The position numbers were made by a program, and so were the translations under genes. Shown piece by piece: positions 1 through 8,964 of a DNA stretch of 64,000 nucleotides. This stretch comes from Desulforhabdus amnigena (GTDB lineage: Bacteria > Desulfobacterota > Syntrophobacteria > Syntrophobacterales > Syntrophobacteraceae). The stretch spans positions 337,001 to 401,000 of the forward strand of contig NZ_BSDR01000001.1 of assembly GCF_027925305.1 (NCBI RefSeq), read 5' to 3'. The notes below the pieces were generated by a model, which ran no database searches, was not told where the DNA came from, and saw only the letters and a list, made by a program, of their open reading frames with translations. The number at the start of each line of letters is the position of its first letter. Within the stretch, counting starts at the first letter, position 1.

Positions 1-195
1 CTTCTTCTGTTTTTGCTGACCGACGCGAATCTTCTGCTCGGTACCTTTTACTTCGATCTTCACGTGAGTGGCTGAGGGGCACTTCCCCATTCTCCATTTT
101 GCGGCCGGTGTCGTCCAAATGCGGCATTTGTCTTCCTCGATGTTTCCACAACCATTGCATTGTTCGACTATCGGCTTTCTTTCCAACTGCTCCAT
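1..195 (-). CDS. PxxKW family cysteine-rich protein (partial, C-terminus cut by window edge)
   Basis: The reading frame runs from an ATG at 195 off the left edge; 65 codons are visible. A GGAGG ribosome binding site lies 7 bases before the ATG. The peptide carries a CNGCGNIEEDKC cluster followed by TTPAAKW, the Pro-x-x-Lys-Trp signature that names this small family, known mainly from Desulfobacterota. The cysteines suggest metal binding, but no function is established. The C-terminal part is missing, so length cannot be compared with the family. Confidence 0.8.
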   Translation of the reverse strand, partial: MEQLERKPIVEQCNGCGNIEEDKCRIWTTPAAKWRMGKCPSATHVKIEVKGTEQKIRVGQQKQKK

Positions 196-609
196 TTACT
201 GAACCTCCAATGAGTTATCACATCTTGAATTTGAATTCGATCCAATGTTCTCAATTCCAGAGTCCGCAGGGATTTCTCTGAATTCGAACTCTATGATAAT
301 ATCCTCTGAAGAGAATAAAAACACTTTGTTTCTTTTGCTGACAGTCAGTGAGGAGCTTTGATAGACCGTTCCTCAGCTAAAACAAAAATTCTAAATTATA
401 TGGAATAAGTTGTCAAACAAACATTTCTGAATTTCTCATTAACCCCCATGACCGGAATGGTCACAACAAAAAATGAAAAAAGCGGCAACGAGATGCAACG
501 CGATAGGGAAAGCGGGAAACGCTCTTGAAAAGCGATGTCGTGATGAGCCATGAACCACGAGCCATGAGCTTTTTTCATATAAAACCGTTTCAACAATCGA
601 TCTCGATTT
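196..609. other. Intergenic region without a recognisable gene
   Basis: It lies between the upstream end of the PxxKW gene and the end of the citrate synthase gene. Short AT-rich frames are present but have no ribosome binding site or protein-like composition. Bases about 435-478 resemble the segment just after the peroxiredoxin gene (about 62207-62250). Confidence 0.5.
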
Positions 610-1803
610 TTACCCCCTTTGATCCACTGATTTGTACTCGCACCCCATGGCACCGCAGTAATCTCCGACATAATCAGCCTCTGGCCTGTAAAGTACAGGC
701 TTTTCCTGTGCTTCCGCAAATTTTTCTTCAATCACATGAGAGCACCACCCGGTAACAATGGATAAAGCAAACATGGGAGTCATCAAATCCACGGGAATGT
801 CCATCATGGCATAGAGAAGACCCGCGTAAAAATCCACATTGGATTTGATCCAGCTCTTGCCTTTTCGTTCAAATTCTCTGTGGCATTCTTCCTCTATCCG
901 CGAAAGCCAGCGGTACCACTTCATGTGACCCGTCTCTACGGCGAGCCTTCGGCAAATTTCTTTGAGAATTATAGACCGCGGGTCAAACGTTTTGTAGACC
1001 GCATGTCCCATCCCCATCATTTTTTCCCCTCTGTCCATCTTTTGCTTGACCCATTTTGCGATGTCGTCTTCCGAAGAAATTTCCTTTTCTATTTGAAAGA
1101 GCATTTCCATGACTTTCGCGTTTGCTCCGCCGTGAAGGCTTCCTGAAAGAGCCCCGATCCCGGCCGAAACTCCAGCGTACATGTGTGCCCGTGTGGAAAC
1201 CACTTCGCGACAGGCGAATGTGGACGCATTGAAGGTGTGCTCGGCGTGAAGGATCATACAAACATCCAAATCCTTAGCCATGTGTACATCTGGTTTTCTG
1301 CCGTGGAGCTGCCACAGGAAATTGGCCGTATGCGAAAGCGCATGATCGGGCGGCAGGGGATCCAGACCGTTTCTTATGCGGTGCCATCCTGCGAGTATAG
1401 CGGGCATTCGCGCTATGATACGGATCGCTTTGCGGACATTGGCATCCCTGGTTTCGTCCATGAGTTCGGGGTCGGCCATGGCCAGCAGGGGGAGGGACGC
1501 CTGGAGTACATCCATAGGGGCTGCATTCTTTGGCCAGTTCCTGAAACTTTTCAGAATGAAATCGGGCAGCTTTCGCGATGCAACAAGTTCAGCGTTGAAT
1601 TGTTCCAGCTCTTTTGTTCTGGGCAAAGTGCCGTTCAAAAGGAGGTAAGCCGTTTCAACAAAAGACGATTTTTCGGCGAGCTCTTCAATGCGGTAACCGC
1701 GATAAATGAGTATGCCCTTGAGGCCATCGATGAAGCTGATCTTGGTGTCGGCGACGGGCACACCCCGCAGTCCCATATTTTTGATTCGGACTGTATTTTT
1801 CAT
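610..1803 (-). CDS. gltA: Citrate synthase family protein (citrate or 2-methylcitrate synthase)
   Basis: The protein (397 residues) would condense acetyl-CoA or propionyl-CoA with oxaloacetate in the cytoplasm. The family's catalytic His-His-Asp set is visible: His224 in SLHGGANAKV, His267 in GMGHAVYK and Asp324 in NVDFYAG. The ATG at 1803 is preferred over an upstream one because AGGAG sits 7 bases before it. The length (under 400 residues) matches the short bacterial Si-type forms, which include 2-methylcitrate synthases; the sequence alone does not decide between them. No other TCA or methylcitrate gene is adjacent. Confidence 0.9.
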   Translation of the reverse strand: MKNTVRIKNMGLRGVPVADTKISFIDGLKGILIYRGYRIEELAEKSSFVETAYLLLNGTLPRTKELEQFNAELVASRKLPDFILKSFRNWPKNAAPMDVLQASLPLLAMADPELMDETRDANVRKAIRIIARMPAILAGWHRIRNGLDPLPPDHALSHTANFLWQLHGRKPDVHMAKDLDVCMILHAEHTFNASTFACREVVSTRAHMYAGVSAGIGALSGSLHGGANAKVMEMLFQIEKEISSEDDIAKWVKQKMDRGEKMMGMGHAVYKTFDPRSIILKEICRRLAVETGHMKWYRWLSRIEEECHREFERKGKSWIKSNVDFYAGLLYAMMDIPVDLMTPMFALSIVTGWCSHVIEEKFAEAQEKPVLYRPEADYVGDYCGAMGCEYKSVDQRG

Positions 1804-2141
1804 TCCAGACTCCTGCATTATGGAAAAAGAAAACATATTTTCAATAACTTAAATTCTAAAGAACAAGAAGCAAGGTCGTCTGTTCCGGTGCTTTGTGTTA
1901 CATTCCCTTTCCATATTGGAATTGTGAAAAATGGGATTGTGGCGGAGCGGAGAATTACAGGAAATTGTATTGTGATCCCTCAGGAAGGGAAGAGGAAGAT
2001 GAATTGCTGAGTATTTTGCTGGAGGGAAAAGCGGGCAACGAGGATTTTATTTCTTGAAAAGTTTCAAGCTGAGCCCCCAGTTCACAAAGAACACCTTCAA
2101 TCCTACCAAGGTGTCCTTTGTGGTTTCAAAAAGCTGAGAGG
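1804..2141. other. Intergenic region, no gene seen
   Basis: This 338-base gap between two minus-strand genes probably holds the citrate synthase promoter. The long plus-strand frame crossing it is antisense to citrate synthase and has no support of its own. Confidence 0.5.
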
Positions 2142-3584
2142 CTATCCTTCCATTTCCAGGTAAATATTGTAGAGGGCATCTATCAAGCCGTCGATTTGCG
2201 TGCGATTGTGGAAGAGGTGTGTGGAGATGCGCAACGCATATGCCCTGACGATGTCACCGACGTGAAGATAAAAATCGGTGTAGCGCACCTGATAACCCGC
2301 TTCCTTGGCCAGCCGGTCAACGAGTGTCATGATTTTGGTCGAATCGTGGATGTCATCAAATGGGTTGAATGAAGTGAGACCGGTTGCAAATTCTGGAATA
2401 TCAGGAGCGAAGAATGTGCCGGCCCCGCCGAATTTTTCCTTGAGTCCTTTTTTCAGATAAGACCCCAATCCACAGACATATTCCTCTATTTTGTCCCGGC
2501 CTATCTCTTCCCACATATTGCAGGCATCCACCGTGGCCAGAAATGCCGCTATGTTCCCTTGGCCGCGATACTGCAGGGAATAGGCGATGTCAAATGCGCC
2601 TCTCTTATTTCCGTAAGGCTCAACGGCAAAAGTATAGGTCGATGCATTTTGCGTCCAGAATTTTGGCAAATTCTCACCTTGGTTGCGCAGATAAAGAATA
2701 CCCGTGCCTCCAGGACCGCACTGCCATTTGTGGCCCGCTCCCGCATAGAAATCGCATCCCATATCATGGAAATCCAGCTGGATCATTCCCGGGCCATGCG
2801 CTCCATCCACAATGGAAATCAACCCATGTTCTCTTGCCAGAGTGCAAAGTTCCCTGGCGGGAAGGCGTGTTCCCGTCTTGTATGTGATATGGGAGAAAAG
2901 AATCGCCTTGGTTTTTTTGGATATATTATTTCTAAAACTTTCCACAAATTGATCGGCGCTCTCCGTTTTGAGAACAGGGATTTCCACTTCTTTGATGATG
3001 ACCCCATACCGGTCTCGAAGAACATGGAGAGGCGAAAGGGCTCCGATATGTTCATGATGGGTTATGAGGATTTCATCCTTTCTTTGGAAATCCAGACCGT
3101 TGATGATCGTGTCCAGTCCGTCGGTTGTGTTGTGTGACAGGCAGATTTCGTCCATGTTGCATCCAAACTGCGCTGCCAGTGCTTCCCGCTGTGCGGGCAG
3201 ACCGAGGGTGGCACCCAATTCCGCTTCAAATGTACGGGGGTGGTAGGCTGCAAGTTCATTATACTTCGAATAACTTTCAAGAATCGCCTTTGGAGTGGAT
3301 CCAGTGGTGCCGATGTTCATGTATACGACATTTGGATCGATAGAAAACTGATTTTGCACGTTCCTCCAGAATTTATCGTCGGCGATACTGCCGTAGGGAA
3401 GCGGCGAGGATAGGTCTTTCGCTGCACAGATTTTGGGAAGCGATACGCTTGCGGCGCCTGCTGCCACAGCGATACCTGCAAGCTTAAAAAAGCCTCTCCG
3501 CGACATTCCTTTGTTCGGGACCTGTTTCGTAACGTCGGCACAAACGTGCTTGCTTTCGTTCCGGCTATTTTCCAATGGACTCAT
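2142..3584 (-). CDS. Tat-exported class V aminotransferase-fold PLP enzyme
   Basis: A 480-residue protein starting at the ATG at 3584, with GGAGGAG 6 bases upstream. Near residue 27 is a twin-arginine motif, MSRRGFFKLAG, followed by an alanine-rich hydrophobic stretch, so the folded enzyme is probably exported by Tat. The body matches the class V aminotransferase / cysteine desulfurase / isopenicillin-N epimerase superfamily: HNTTDGLDT near the cofactor phosphate site, VDGAHGPG with the cofactor-binding Asp, and GAGHKW with the likely Schiff-base Lys. The substrate is unknown. It is unusual for a PLP enzyme to act in the periplasm. No neighbour suggests a pathway. Confidence 0.85.
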   Translation of the reverse strand: MSPLENSRNESKHVCADVTKQVPNKGMSRRGFFKLAGIAVAAGAASVSLPKICAAKDLSSPLPYGSIADDKFWRNVQNQFSIDPNVVYMNIGTTGSTPKAILESYSKYNELAAYHPRTFEAELGATLGLPAQREALAAQFGCNMDEICLSHNTTDGLDTIINGLDFQRKDEILITHHEHIGALSPLHVLRDRYGVIIKEVEIPVLKTESADQFVESFRNNISKKTKAILFSHITYKTGTRLPARELCTLAREHGLISIVDGAHGPGMIQLDFHDMGCDFYAGAGHKWQCGPGGTGILYLRNQGENLPKFWTQNASTYTFAVEPYGNKRGAFDIAYSLQYRGQGNIAAFLATVDACNMWEEIGRDKIEEYVCGLGSYLKKGLKEKFGGAGTFFAPDIPEFATGLTSFNPFDDIHDSTKIMTLVDRLAKEAGYQVRYTDFYLHVGDIVRAYALRISTHLFHNRTQIDGLIDALYNIYLEMEG

Positions 3585-4004
3585 TGCTGTCTCCTCCCCC
3601 GCAGTGTTTCTATGAATCATTAGTCCCATATGACGGTTATCCAGAGTCGAATTTAGGTTTCCTTTCACCTGCCCAGCTTACAGCAAAGTGTCGGTACATA
3701 TTCCTCTGTACTTGAATAAAATGAACGGATTTCTTTTGGAGCAACTGCTTCGATGGAATGGAAATTTTCGAAGTCTCTCGGGGCCATGGTTCACGAGTCT
3801 TGTCTGTTCCATCGAGAGTGGATGGTGCATCTTTTACGGTCCCGTTCTCGTCCGGGACTGCGTAAGGTAGGTTTTTATACTGCAAACGGTCCAAGATCTT
3901 GACTTTTTGCTGTGATTTTCTTGCGAGCCGGCTGTTTCTATTGTGGCGGGAAGCCGTTTCTACAGGAGCATCAAGAAGTCAGGATCTTATTCGCGCGGAG
4001 TATA
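3585..4004. other. Intergenic region, no gene seen
   Basis: This 420-base region upstream of the aminotransferase and downstream of the Mla operon contains only short frames without ribosome binding sites. It probably holds the aminotransferase promoter and the end of the Mla transcript. Confidence 0.5.
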
Positions 4005-4628
4005 TCAGGGGAGTGACGCTGCGTCTGAGCGGATGACACCGGCGACTTCGGCGCTGAACTTCTCGATGAGCCTGTTTTTCGCCGCAACGAGGGATTCAAA
4101 ATCCTTTTTTTCGCAAATTTCAGTTCCTGTGAATTTATTCCATTTCAATATTTCTCGGTTTTCCCTGCCGTAAAGGCTCCAGAGGGCGACAAGGGAGGTG
4201 CTTCCTCCCGGCTCCCCGTCAAAGCGCACTACTTTTATGGTGACCTGATAGTCCAAAATTGTCGAGCTTCGCCAGGGGAAGGGAGCCACCTGTTCAGTGC
4301 CGAGAAGGTTTGAAAGGTTTGCAGCCATGACACGCGCAAAGCCATCTTTGATCGGTTCTGCCCATCGATCGTATTCTGCAAAGTGTATTTCGTTCTGTCC
4401 GGAACGTGTCACAATCTGTGGGCGATCGAGATATTCGGCTACCTCGACGGGGCCAACGCCGATTATCTTTTCACCCGTTGCGGCGTTGTTTTGTTGGAAA
4501 GGAGCGGAGCCGGTCGACTCCCCGAGAAGGTAAAAATGCGTTTTGGCGCTTCTTCCTCCAAAACACCCCCCAAGAAGGCTCACAATCAAAAACGTCAGGA
4601 CAATGTTTCCGAAAAAGCGATGATTCAT
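4005..4628 (-). CDS. PqiC-like ABC-transport auxiliary lipoprotein (Mla/MCE system)
   Basis: A 207-residue lipoprotein with an N-terminal hydrophobic segment ending in the lipobox LLGGC. The remainder resembles the ABC-type transport auxiliary component family (PqiC/YmbA, DUF330), which sits at the outer membrane beside MCE proteins. The ATG at 4628 has AGGAG 9 bases upstream; a longer frame to 4841 would bury the signal peptide inside the protein and overlap the MCE gene. It is the last gene of a minus-strand operon mlaE-mlaF-mlaD-pqiC and starts 16 bases after the MCE gene. Confidence 0.85.
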   Translation of the reverse strand: MNHRFFGNIVLTFLIVSLLGGCFGGRSAKTHFYLLGESTGSAPFQQNNAATGEKIIGVGPVEVAEYLDRPQIVTRSGQNEIHFAEYDRWAEPIKDGFARVMAANLSNLLGTEQVAPFPWRSSTILDYQVTIKVVRFDGEPGGSTSLVALWSLYGRENREILKWNKFTGTEICEKKDFESLVAAKNRLIEKFSAEVAGVIRSDAASLP

Positions 4629-4644
4629 GATGGATTGCTCCTGC

Positions 4645-5691
4645 CTATTTGCTTTTACCCTTGATGAGAGCTTCAGGATGCTGTCCCAGATATTCTGCCA
4701 GCATGCGGACCGAACGCGATGCCGACGACAAGTCTTCCAGGGCTTCCTGGAAGTTGTAGAGCAGAGGGGAATTGTCGCCTGCCAGGTTCGTAAACACTTT
4801 GAGTGTTCGAGTGGCCTGTTCCATAGCACGATGCGAGGCATCGGAGGTTTCTTTGAGACTGGTTGCGAGAGGGCCCATATGCTGATCCATATTCTTTGCC
4901 AGATTGTCTATGGTTTTGAGCGTTCCGTCCGTACGATTGGCAAGAACGTCCATTTGTTTATTGAGGTTTTGCAGGGTTTTTCTCAGTTCTTTGACCGTTT
5001 CGCGGCTTTCTCCCATAAAGGGGGAGACCTGGCCATCCACCTTTTTGACCAAATTGTCCGTGCCCTCGAGCGTTCTGTGCAAAGCGGCGATAGACCCCTT
5101 GAAGTCTTCAGACTCGATCACCTCACCGATGCTCGTGAGGATATCCGTGACTTTGCGCAGTAGATCCTCGACCGGAACTTTCTCGAAACGCGTCAGAAAG
5201 TCTTCCAGATTTGATGGAACAGTGGGGATTTCCGGAATATCTTTGATGGTTCCTACCAACTTGATGGGGCTTTGGGGGCGGAAATCCAGATCTACATTGA
5301 GCAGTCCCGTCACAAAACTCTGGACTGTCAGTTGAGCTCTCAATCCCTTTTCTATCAAGCGCTTTGCATCAAATTCCTGGCGTTCAGCTTCGCTGATGCC
5401 AATAAATGTCAAACGCGATGGATCGATTTCATAAAAAACCGCAATCCGCGAAGTCAGATCTTTTCCCTCAATACGCAGTTGGATATCAGTAACGGTTCCA
5501 ACGTTCACACCGCGGAAAGTCACAGGGGCTCCTACGGACAGCCCCTTGATCGAGCCGCTGAAAAAGGACACCCAGGTCTTCTTCTCCTGGAAGAGATTTC
5601 CACCTCCAAAAATCATGATTCCAGCAATGATGAGGGCAATCGCCCCGAGAACGAAAGCTCCGATGGCTTTCGGATTGGCTTTTTTGCTCAT
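4645..5691 (-). CDS. mlaD: MlaD/MCE family protein
   Basis: 348 residues: one N-terminal membrane anchor (about residues 10-30), then a single MCE domain beginning near residue 40 (VSFFSGSIKGLSVGAPVTFR and VNVGTVTDI), then a long helical tail. MCE proteins form hexameric rings or tubes that carry phospholipids between the inner and outer membranes. It lies between an MlaF-type ATPase and a PqiC-type lipoprotein, as expected. The ribosome binding site is weak. The 225-base gap to mlaF contains a degenerate copy of a dispersed repeat (about 5819-5860), so the operon is not tightly packed here. Confidence 0.9.
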   Translation of the reverse strand: MSKKANPKAIGAFVLGAIALIIAGIMIFGGGNLFQEKKTWVSFFSGSIKGLSVGAPVTFRGVNVGTVTDIQLRIEGKDLTSRIAVFYEIDPSRLTFIGISEAERQEFDAKRLIEKGLRAQLTVQSFVTGLLNVDLDFRPQSPIKLVGTIKDIPEIPTVPSNLEDFLTRFEKVPVEDLLRKVTDILTSIGEVIESEDFKGSIAALHRTLEGTDNLVKKVDGQVSPFMGESRETVKELRKTLQNLNKQMDVLANRTDGTLKTIDNLAKNMDQHMGPLATSLKETSDASHRAMEQATRTLKVFTNLAGDNSPLLYNFQEALEDLSSASRSVRMLAEYLGQHPEALIKGKSK

Positions 5692-5916
5692 GGCTCACTC
5701 GCAAGTTCTGAGAGGACGTTCATAATGTGTCCATGAATCCTGTTTTGTCATTCCAGCCAAAACGATTTGGCCTCAGTTGAAGTCTTCTAACCCTAGCATT
5801 GTCATATTTCAGCTGAACGACGGAGACACAGAGGGCACGGAGAAGAACTTTCAAATGAAATCTTTGTGTTTATCCGTTTTGATCCAAATGATTAACAAGT
5901 AACGAGGAAGGGCCAC

Positions 5917-6687
5917 TTATCCTTCTCCCCGCGTTAAGAAACTGCGTACCTTGGGGTCTGTCGACTCCTTCAGAAGGTCTCGCGGATTGCCCTGAGCGAT
6001 CATGGTCTTGGTTTCGGCATCCAGGTAGACGGAGTCATCTCCGATGGCAAAGATGCTTGCCAGTTCATGAGAGACCACTACGATAGTGGTGCCCAGGCTC
6101 TCTTTCAGTTCCAGAATCAAATCATCCAAAAGCTTCGCGCTCACCGGATCCAGTCCGGCCGATGGTTCGTCAAAAAAGAGTATGTCAGGATCGAGCGCCA
6201 TGGCCCGTGCGAGGCCTGCTCTTTTCCTCATTCCCCCGCTGATTTCAGATGGATAGAATTCTTCAAAACCTGCAAGGCCGACCAGCGAAAGTTTGAAAGA
6301 GGCCAGATCCTGAATTTCAGAGGCGCTCAGAGCCGTGTATTCTTGCAGGGGGAGAGCCACATTTTCCGAAAGTGTCATGGAGCTCCACAATGCCCCACTC
6401 TGGTACAGGATGCCGGAACGCCTCATGATGCGATCCCTCTCTTCCTGTTCACAGTCCCAGAAGCTCAGAGCATTGTAAAACACTTTTCCCCTGGCGGGTT
6501 TCATTAACCCGATAAGGTGCTTCAAGAGCGTACTCTTGCCGCAACCGCTTCCTCCCATGATGATGAAGATTTCCCCACGGCGGATGGAAAAATTGAGGTC
6601 TCTCTGAATCACATAATCCCCGTAGGCCATATCCAGGTCGGATACGGTGATATGAGCGTCGGACGGCGGTATGTCTCTTGTGTTCAT
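5917..6687 (-). CDS. mlaF: ABC transporter ATP-binding protein MlaF-like
   Basis: A 256-residue ATPase with Walker A GGSGCGKST, signature SGGMRKRAGLARA, Walker B DILFFDEPSAGLDP and the switch His in VVSHE. The GGMRKR signature is typical of MlaF/Ttg2A ATPases, which energise phospholipid movement through MlaE. It begins 7 bases after the permease gene, so the two are translated from one message. Confidence 0.93.
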   Translation of the reverse strand: MNTRDIPPSDAHITVSDLDMAYGDYVIQRDLNFSIRRGEIFIIMGGSGCGKSTLLKHLIGLMKPARGKVFYNALSFWDCEQEERDRIMRRSGILYQSGALWSSMTLSENVALPLQEYTALSASEIQDLASFKLSLVGLAGFEEFYPSEISGGMRKRAGLARAMALDPDILFFDEPSAGLDPVSAKLLDDLILELKESLGTTIVVVSHELASIFAIGDDSVYLDAETKTMIAQGNPRDLLKESTDPKVRSFLTRGEG

Positions 6688-6694
6688 TCCGGAT

Positions 6695-7927
6695 TCAAAT
6701 CCCCAATATACTGGTGATTACCGTGACAATGGAATCGGAAACGACAATGAAGACTATACCCGAAACAACCGCCGCAGTTGCGGCAAGCCCTACGGCAGCC
6801 GAACTCCTTCCGCATCTCATTCCCTGGAAGCATCCCGCAAGAGCCACCAATGCTCCGAAGATCACACTCTTGAAAATCCCGATGGAAAAATCGGTCAGGG
6901 TCACTGCATCTTTGGTTTGATTGAAATATTGAATCAAGGGGAGATCCAACATGAATACGCCAACGGCCGTTCCACCGAAAATTCCCATGAAATTCGCGTA
7001 GACGCAAAGCAAAGGCATCATGAGCATGAGTGCCAGCATACGCGGCAACACGAGAAATTCCGTGGGAGGAACGCCCAGAGTGCGGAAAGCATCGATTTCT
7101 TCATTCACCTGCATGGTGCCGAGCTGCGCCGCAAAGGCGGCTCCCGTGCGTCCCGCCATGATGATTCCCGTCATCATCGCCCCCATTTCACGGGCCATTG
7201 CCAGGACTACTAAATTGGCCACGTAGATCTGAGCGCCGAACAGCTTGAGCTGAATAGCTCCGACAAATGCCAGGATCAAACCCACCAGAACACTGATGAG
7301 AGTGACAATGGGCAGGGCTTCGGCCCCGCATTCCTGCACGAAGACGAACACATCGGATAAGCGGACACGCGCTTTTCCCCGGAACAACCGGGCTAAAGCC
7401 AGGCAAATCTCTCCGATGAATTCCATCATATCTGTGAAGTTCTTGTAGACCCTCAAGGTTTCCTTGCCCAGTTTCTCCAAAAAGGACACACGGGATGTCC
7501 CTCTGTTTGTTTCCTTTCCAGGTACTGCGGCAGCCAGCTTGAGGAGCCTTCTCGCTCCTTCGGGTAAACCCTCTCTATCTACCTGGAGTCCCGAGGACTG
7601 AAGGAACTTCTCCAGCTTATCGAGAAAAATGAGAAAACTGGAATCCCACCGGGAGAGATCGTCCGAGCCGAAAACAACCCGGCGGGTCTTTCCCCCGGAC
7701 TCTCCGCGTTTCAAAACCGATTCCACGGAAGGGAAGGGTTCCCCTATCACCCATGCCCCGTGAAAGCGGATCTTCAAGGTTTCTTCTGTTTCCTGAACGC
7801 ATTCGTAACCAGAATTCTCAGTGAGCTTCTGCATCGATCTGTCCATGTCAAAGACGCGGAGGACGTCTTGTAGTGGAACGAAAAATCGTCGAGGGAAAAG
7901 GAAACTGTTCCTGCCCTCTATGCTCAT
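6695..7927 (-). CDS. mlaE: MlaE family ABC permease with N-terminal STAS-like domain
   Basis: 410 residues. The first 130 or so look like a STAS/MlaB-type domain (FHGAWVIGEP and a DLSRWDSSFL segment); the rest is the MlaE permease with several membrane helices and the conserved REMGAMMTGIIMAGRTGAA region. In other bacteria MlaB is separate; N-terminal fusion to MlaE is common in this phylum. The start is uncertain: a 7-bp hairpin followed by five T lies directly before the ATG at 7927, and Met28 (7846) or Met32 (7834) are alternatives without a clear ribosome binding site. Confidence 0.88.
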   Translation of the reverse strand: MSIEGRNSFLFPRRFFVPLQDVLRVFDMDRSMQKLTENSGYECVQETEETLKIRFHGAWVIGEPFPSVESVLKRGESGGKTRRVVFGSDDLSRWDSSFLIFLDKLEKFLQSSGLQVDREGLPEGARRLLKLAAAVPGKETNRGTSRVSFLEKLGKETLRVYKNFTDMMEFIGEICLALARLFRGKARVRLSDVFVFVQECGAEALPIVTLISVLVGLILAFVGAIQLKLFGAQIYVANLVVLAMAREMGAMMTGIIMAGRTGAAFAAQLGTMQVNEEIDAFRTLGVPPTEFLVLPRMLALMLMMPLLCVYANFMGIFGGTAVGVFMLDLPLIQYFNQTKDAVTLTDFSIGIFKSVIFGALVALAGCFQGMRCGRSSAAVGLAATAAVVSGIVFIVVSDSIVTVITSILGI

Positions 7928-7948
7928 AAAAACAGGCTCTTGCCTGTT
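7927..7948 (-). terminator. Terminator-like hairpin immediately before mlaE
   Basis: On the minus strand AACAGGC-AAGA-GCCTGTT is followed by TTT and then the ATG. It has the form of a weak intrinsic terminator, but the loop also contains the only Shine-Dalgarno-like AAGAG, so it could instead hide or expose the start. Confidence 0.4.
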
Positions 7949-8078
7949 CCGGCAAAGTGGTCACCATAAAAACAAATATTTTACCATCAAAAGGTTCATC
8001 ATGCTACGGCTTTATTAGTTCCCGTGATCGGAGCGGTTAGAATCCGTGTTTCATCATCCTTCCATCTGGCGCGGCAGT

Positions 8079-8488
8079 TTTTTCATGGTGAAGCAGTTTT
8101 TCAGGCGCGGAAGTATCGACACACCGAAGACAGGGAAGACAAGGCGTGTGGAAATGACCGATCACTTGCGGGAAACTTTAAAGACGTGCAGGTTAACCAA
8201 GCAAAAAGAAAGCATGGCGAAGGACATTCCGAGAGTGACTACTTTTTTTCAGAACGGATGGGGCAACCCATTTCATAGAACACAATCAGGCACGCCTTCA
8301 AGCGAACATCCAAGAAGGCAGGCTTTCGAGAGACCCGTGTGCATGATTCCCGCCATTCCTACGCTTCCATTCTTATCGGTGAAGGTACTCCCATTGCCTA
8401 TGTAAAAGAGCAACTGGGGCACGCTTCCATTCAGATGACCGTTGACCGATATGCCCATTGGATGCCCTCGGGAGAAACTATATGGTGA
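8079..8488 (+). pseudogene. Tyrosine recombinase (phage/island integrase) remnant
   Basis: Two frames together give the C-terminal half of an integrase. The first (about 8079-8260) reads MVKQFFRRGSIDTPKTGKTR and RVEMTDHLRETL, the beta-hairpin region with the catalytic Lys. The second (8336-8488) reads RVHDSRHSYASILIGEGTP, VKEQLGHASIQMTVDRYAHW and then TGA, giving the HxxR, GH and Tyr residues of the active site. They are in different frames and the N-terminal half is absent, so the gene is dead. It points at the 3-prime end of tRNA-Leu, a classic integration site. Confidence 0.85.
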
Positions 8489-8535
8489 ACATCCTCGATT
8501 TGCAATCATCCGCAACCTGTACACAACCACACAAA

Positions 8536-8567
8536 ATAGAAAAGCCGTAATTCTTTAGAATTACGGC
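8536..8567 (-). terminator. Intrinsic terminator of tRNA-Leu
   Basis: A perfect 10-bp stem GCCGTAATTC / GAATTACGGC with a 4-base loop, followed on the minus strand by TTTTCTATTTT. It lies 13 bases after the tRNA-Leu CCA end. Confidence 0.85.
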
Positions 8568-8580
8568 CATACTCACCCTA

Positions 8581-8667
8581 TGGTGCCGGAGGAGAGAATC
8601 GAACTCTCACATCCTTGCGGATACTGGATTTTGAGTCCAGCGCGTCTACCAGTTCCACCACTCCGGC
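8581..8667 (-). tRNA. tRNA-Leu (anticodon CAA)
   Basis: 87 nt including an encoded CCA. The acceptor stem GCCGGAG pairs with CTCCGGC, the anticodon stem is CTGGA/TCCAG with loop CTCAAAA (anticodon CAA), and there is a long variable arm (TATCCGCAAGGATG) as in class II tRNAs. The T arm contains GTTCGATTC. Confidence 0.95.
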
Positions 8668-8678
8668 GTTGTCCGGGA

Positions 8679-8708
8679 AATATAGACGGACACACTTCAG
8701 AGTGTCAA
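8679..8708 (-). promoter_or_regulatory. Sigma-70 type promoter of tRNA-Leu
   Basis: On the minus strand a perfect TTGACA (8703-8708) and TATATT (8679-8684) are separated by 18 bases, ending 12 bases before the mature tRNA. Confidence 0.75.
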
Positions 8709-8742
8709 GAAAAATTCATGGTGAAATGTTGAAATAAAATGG

Positions 8743-8771
8743 TTGACATTCGGCGCACTCTTTTGTATTCA
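8743..8771 (+). promoter_or_regulatory. Sigma-70 type promoter of tRNA-Ala
   Basis: TTGACA at 8743-8748 and TATTCA at 8766-8771 have 17-base spacing, 13 bases before the tRNA-Ala 5-prime end. It is back to back with the tRNA-Leu promoter. Confidence 0.65.
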
Positions 8772-8784
8772 TACATCCACTTTC

Positions 8785-8860
<76 letters not shown>

Positions 8861-8892
8861 GGAAAAAAAACGGCAAGTAAACAAGTAAAAAG

Positions 8893-8925
8893 GGAACTTA
8901 GGATAAATCTTAGGTTCCTTTTTTT
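8893..8925 (+). terminator. Intrinsic terminator of tRNA-Ala
   Basis: An 11-bp stem (with two G-T pairs) starting GGAACTTAGGA, a 4-base loop, the return arm TCTTAGGTTCC and seven T. Confidence 0.8.
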
Positions 8926-8964
8926 ATGCCCTTCAATCTTGGCAGTATGGGCAGGCTGTTGTGC

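Noticed and set aside
1183-2010. A 275-codon plus-strand frame over citrate synthase
   Set aside because: Fully antisense to a gene with clear catalytic residues; no ribosome binding site or family match.
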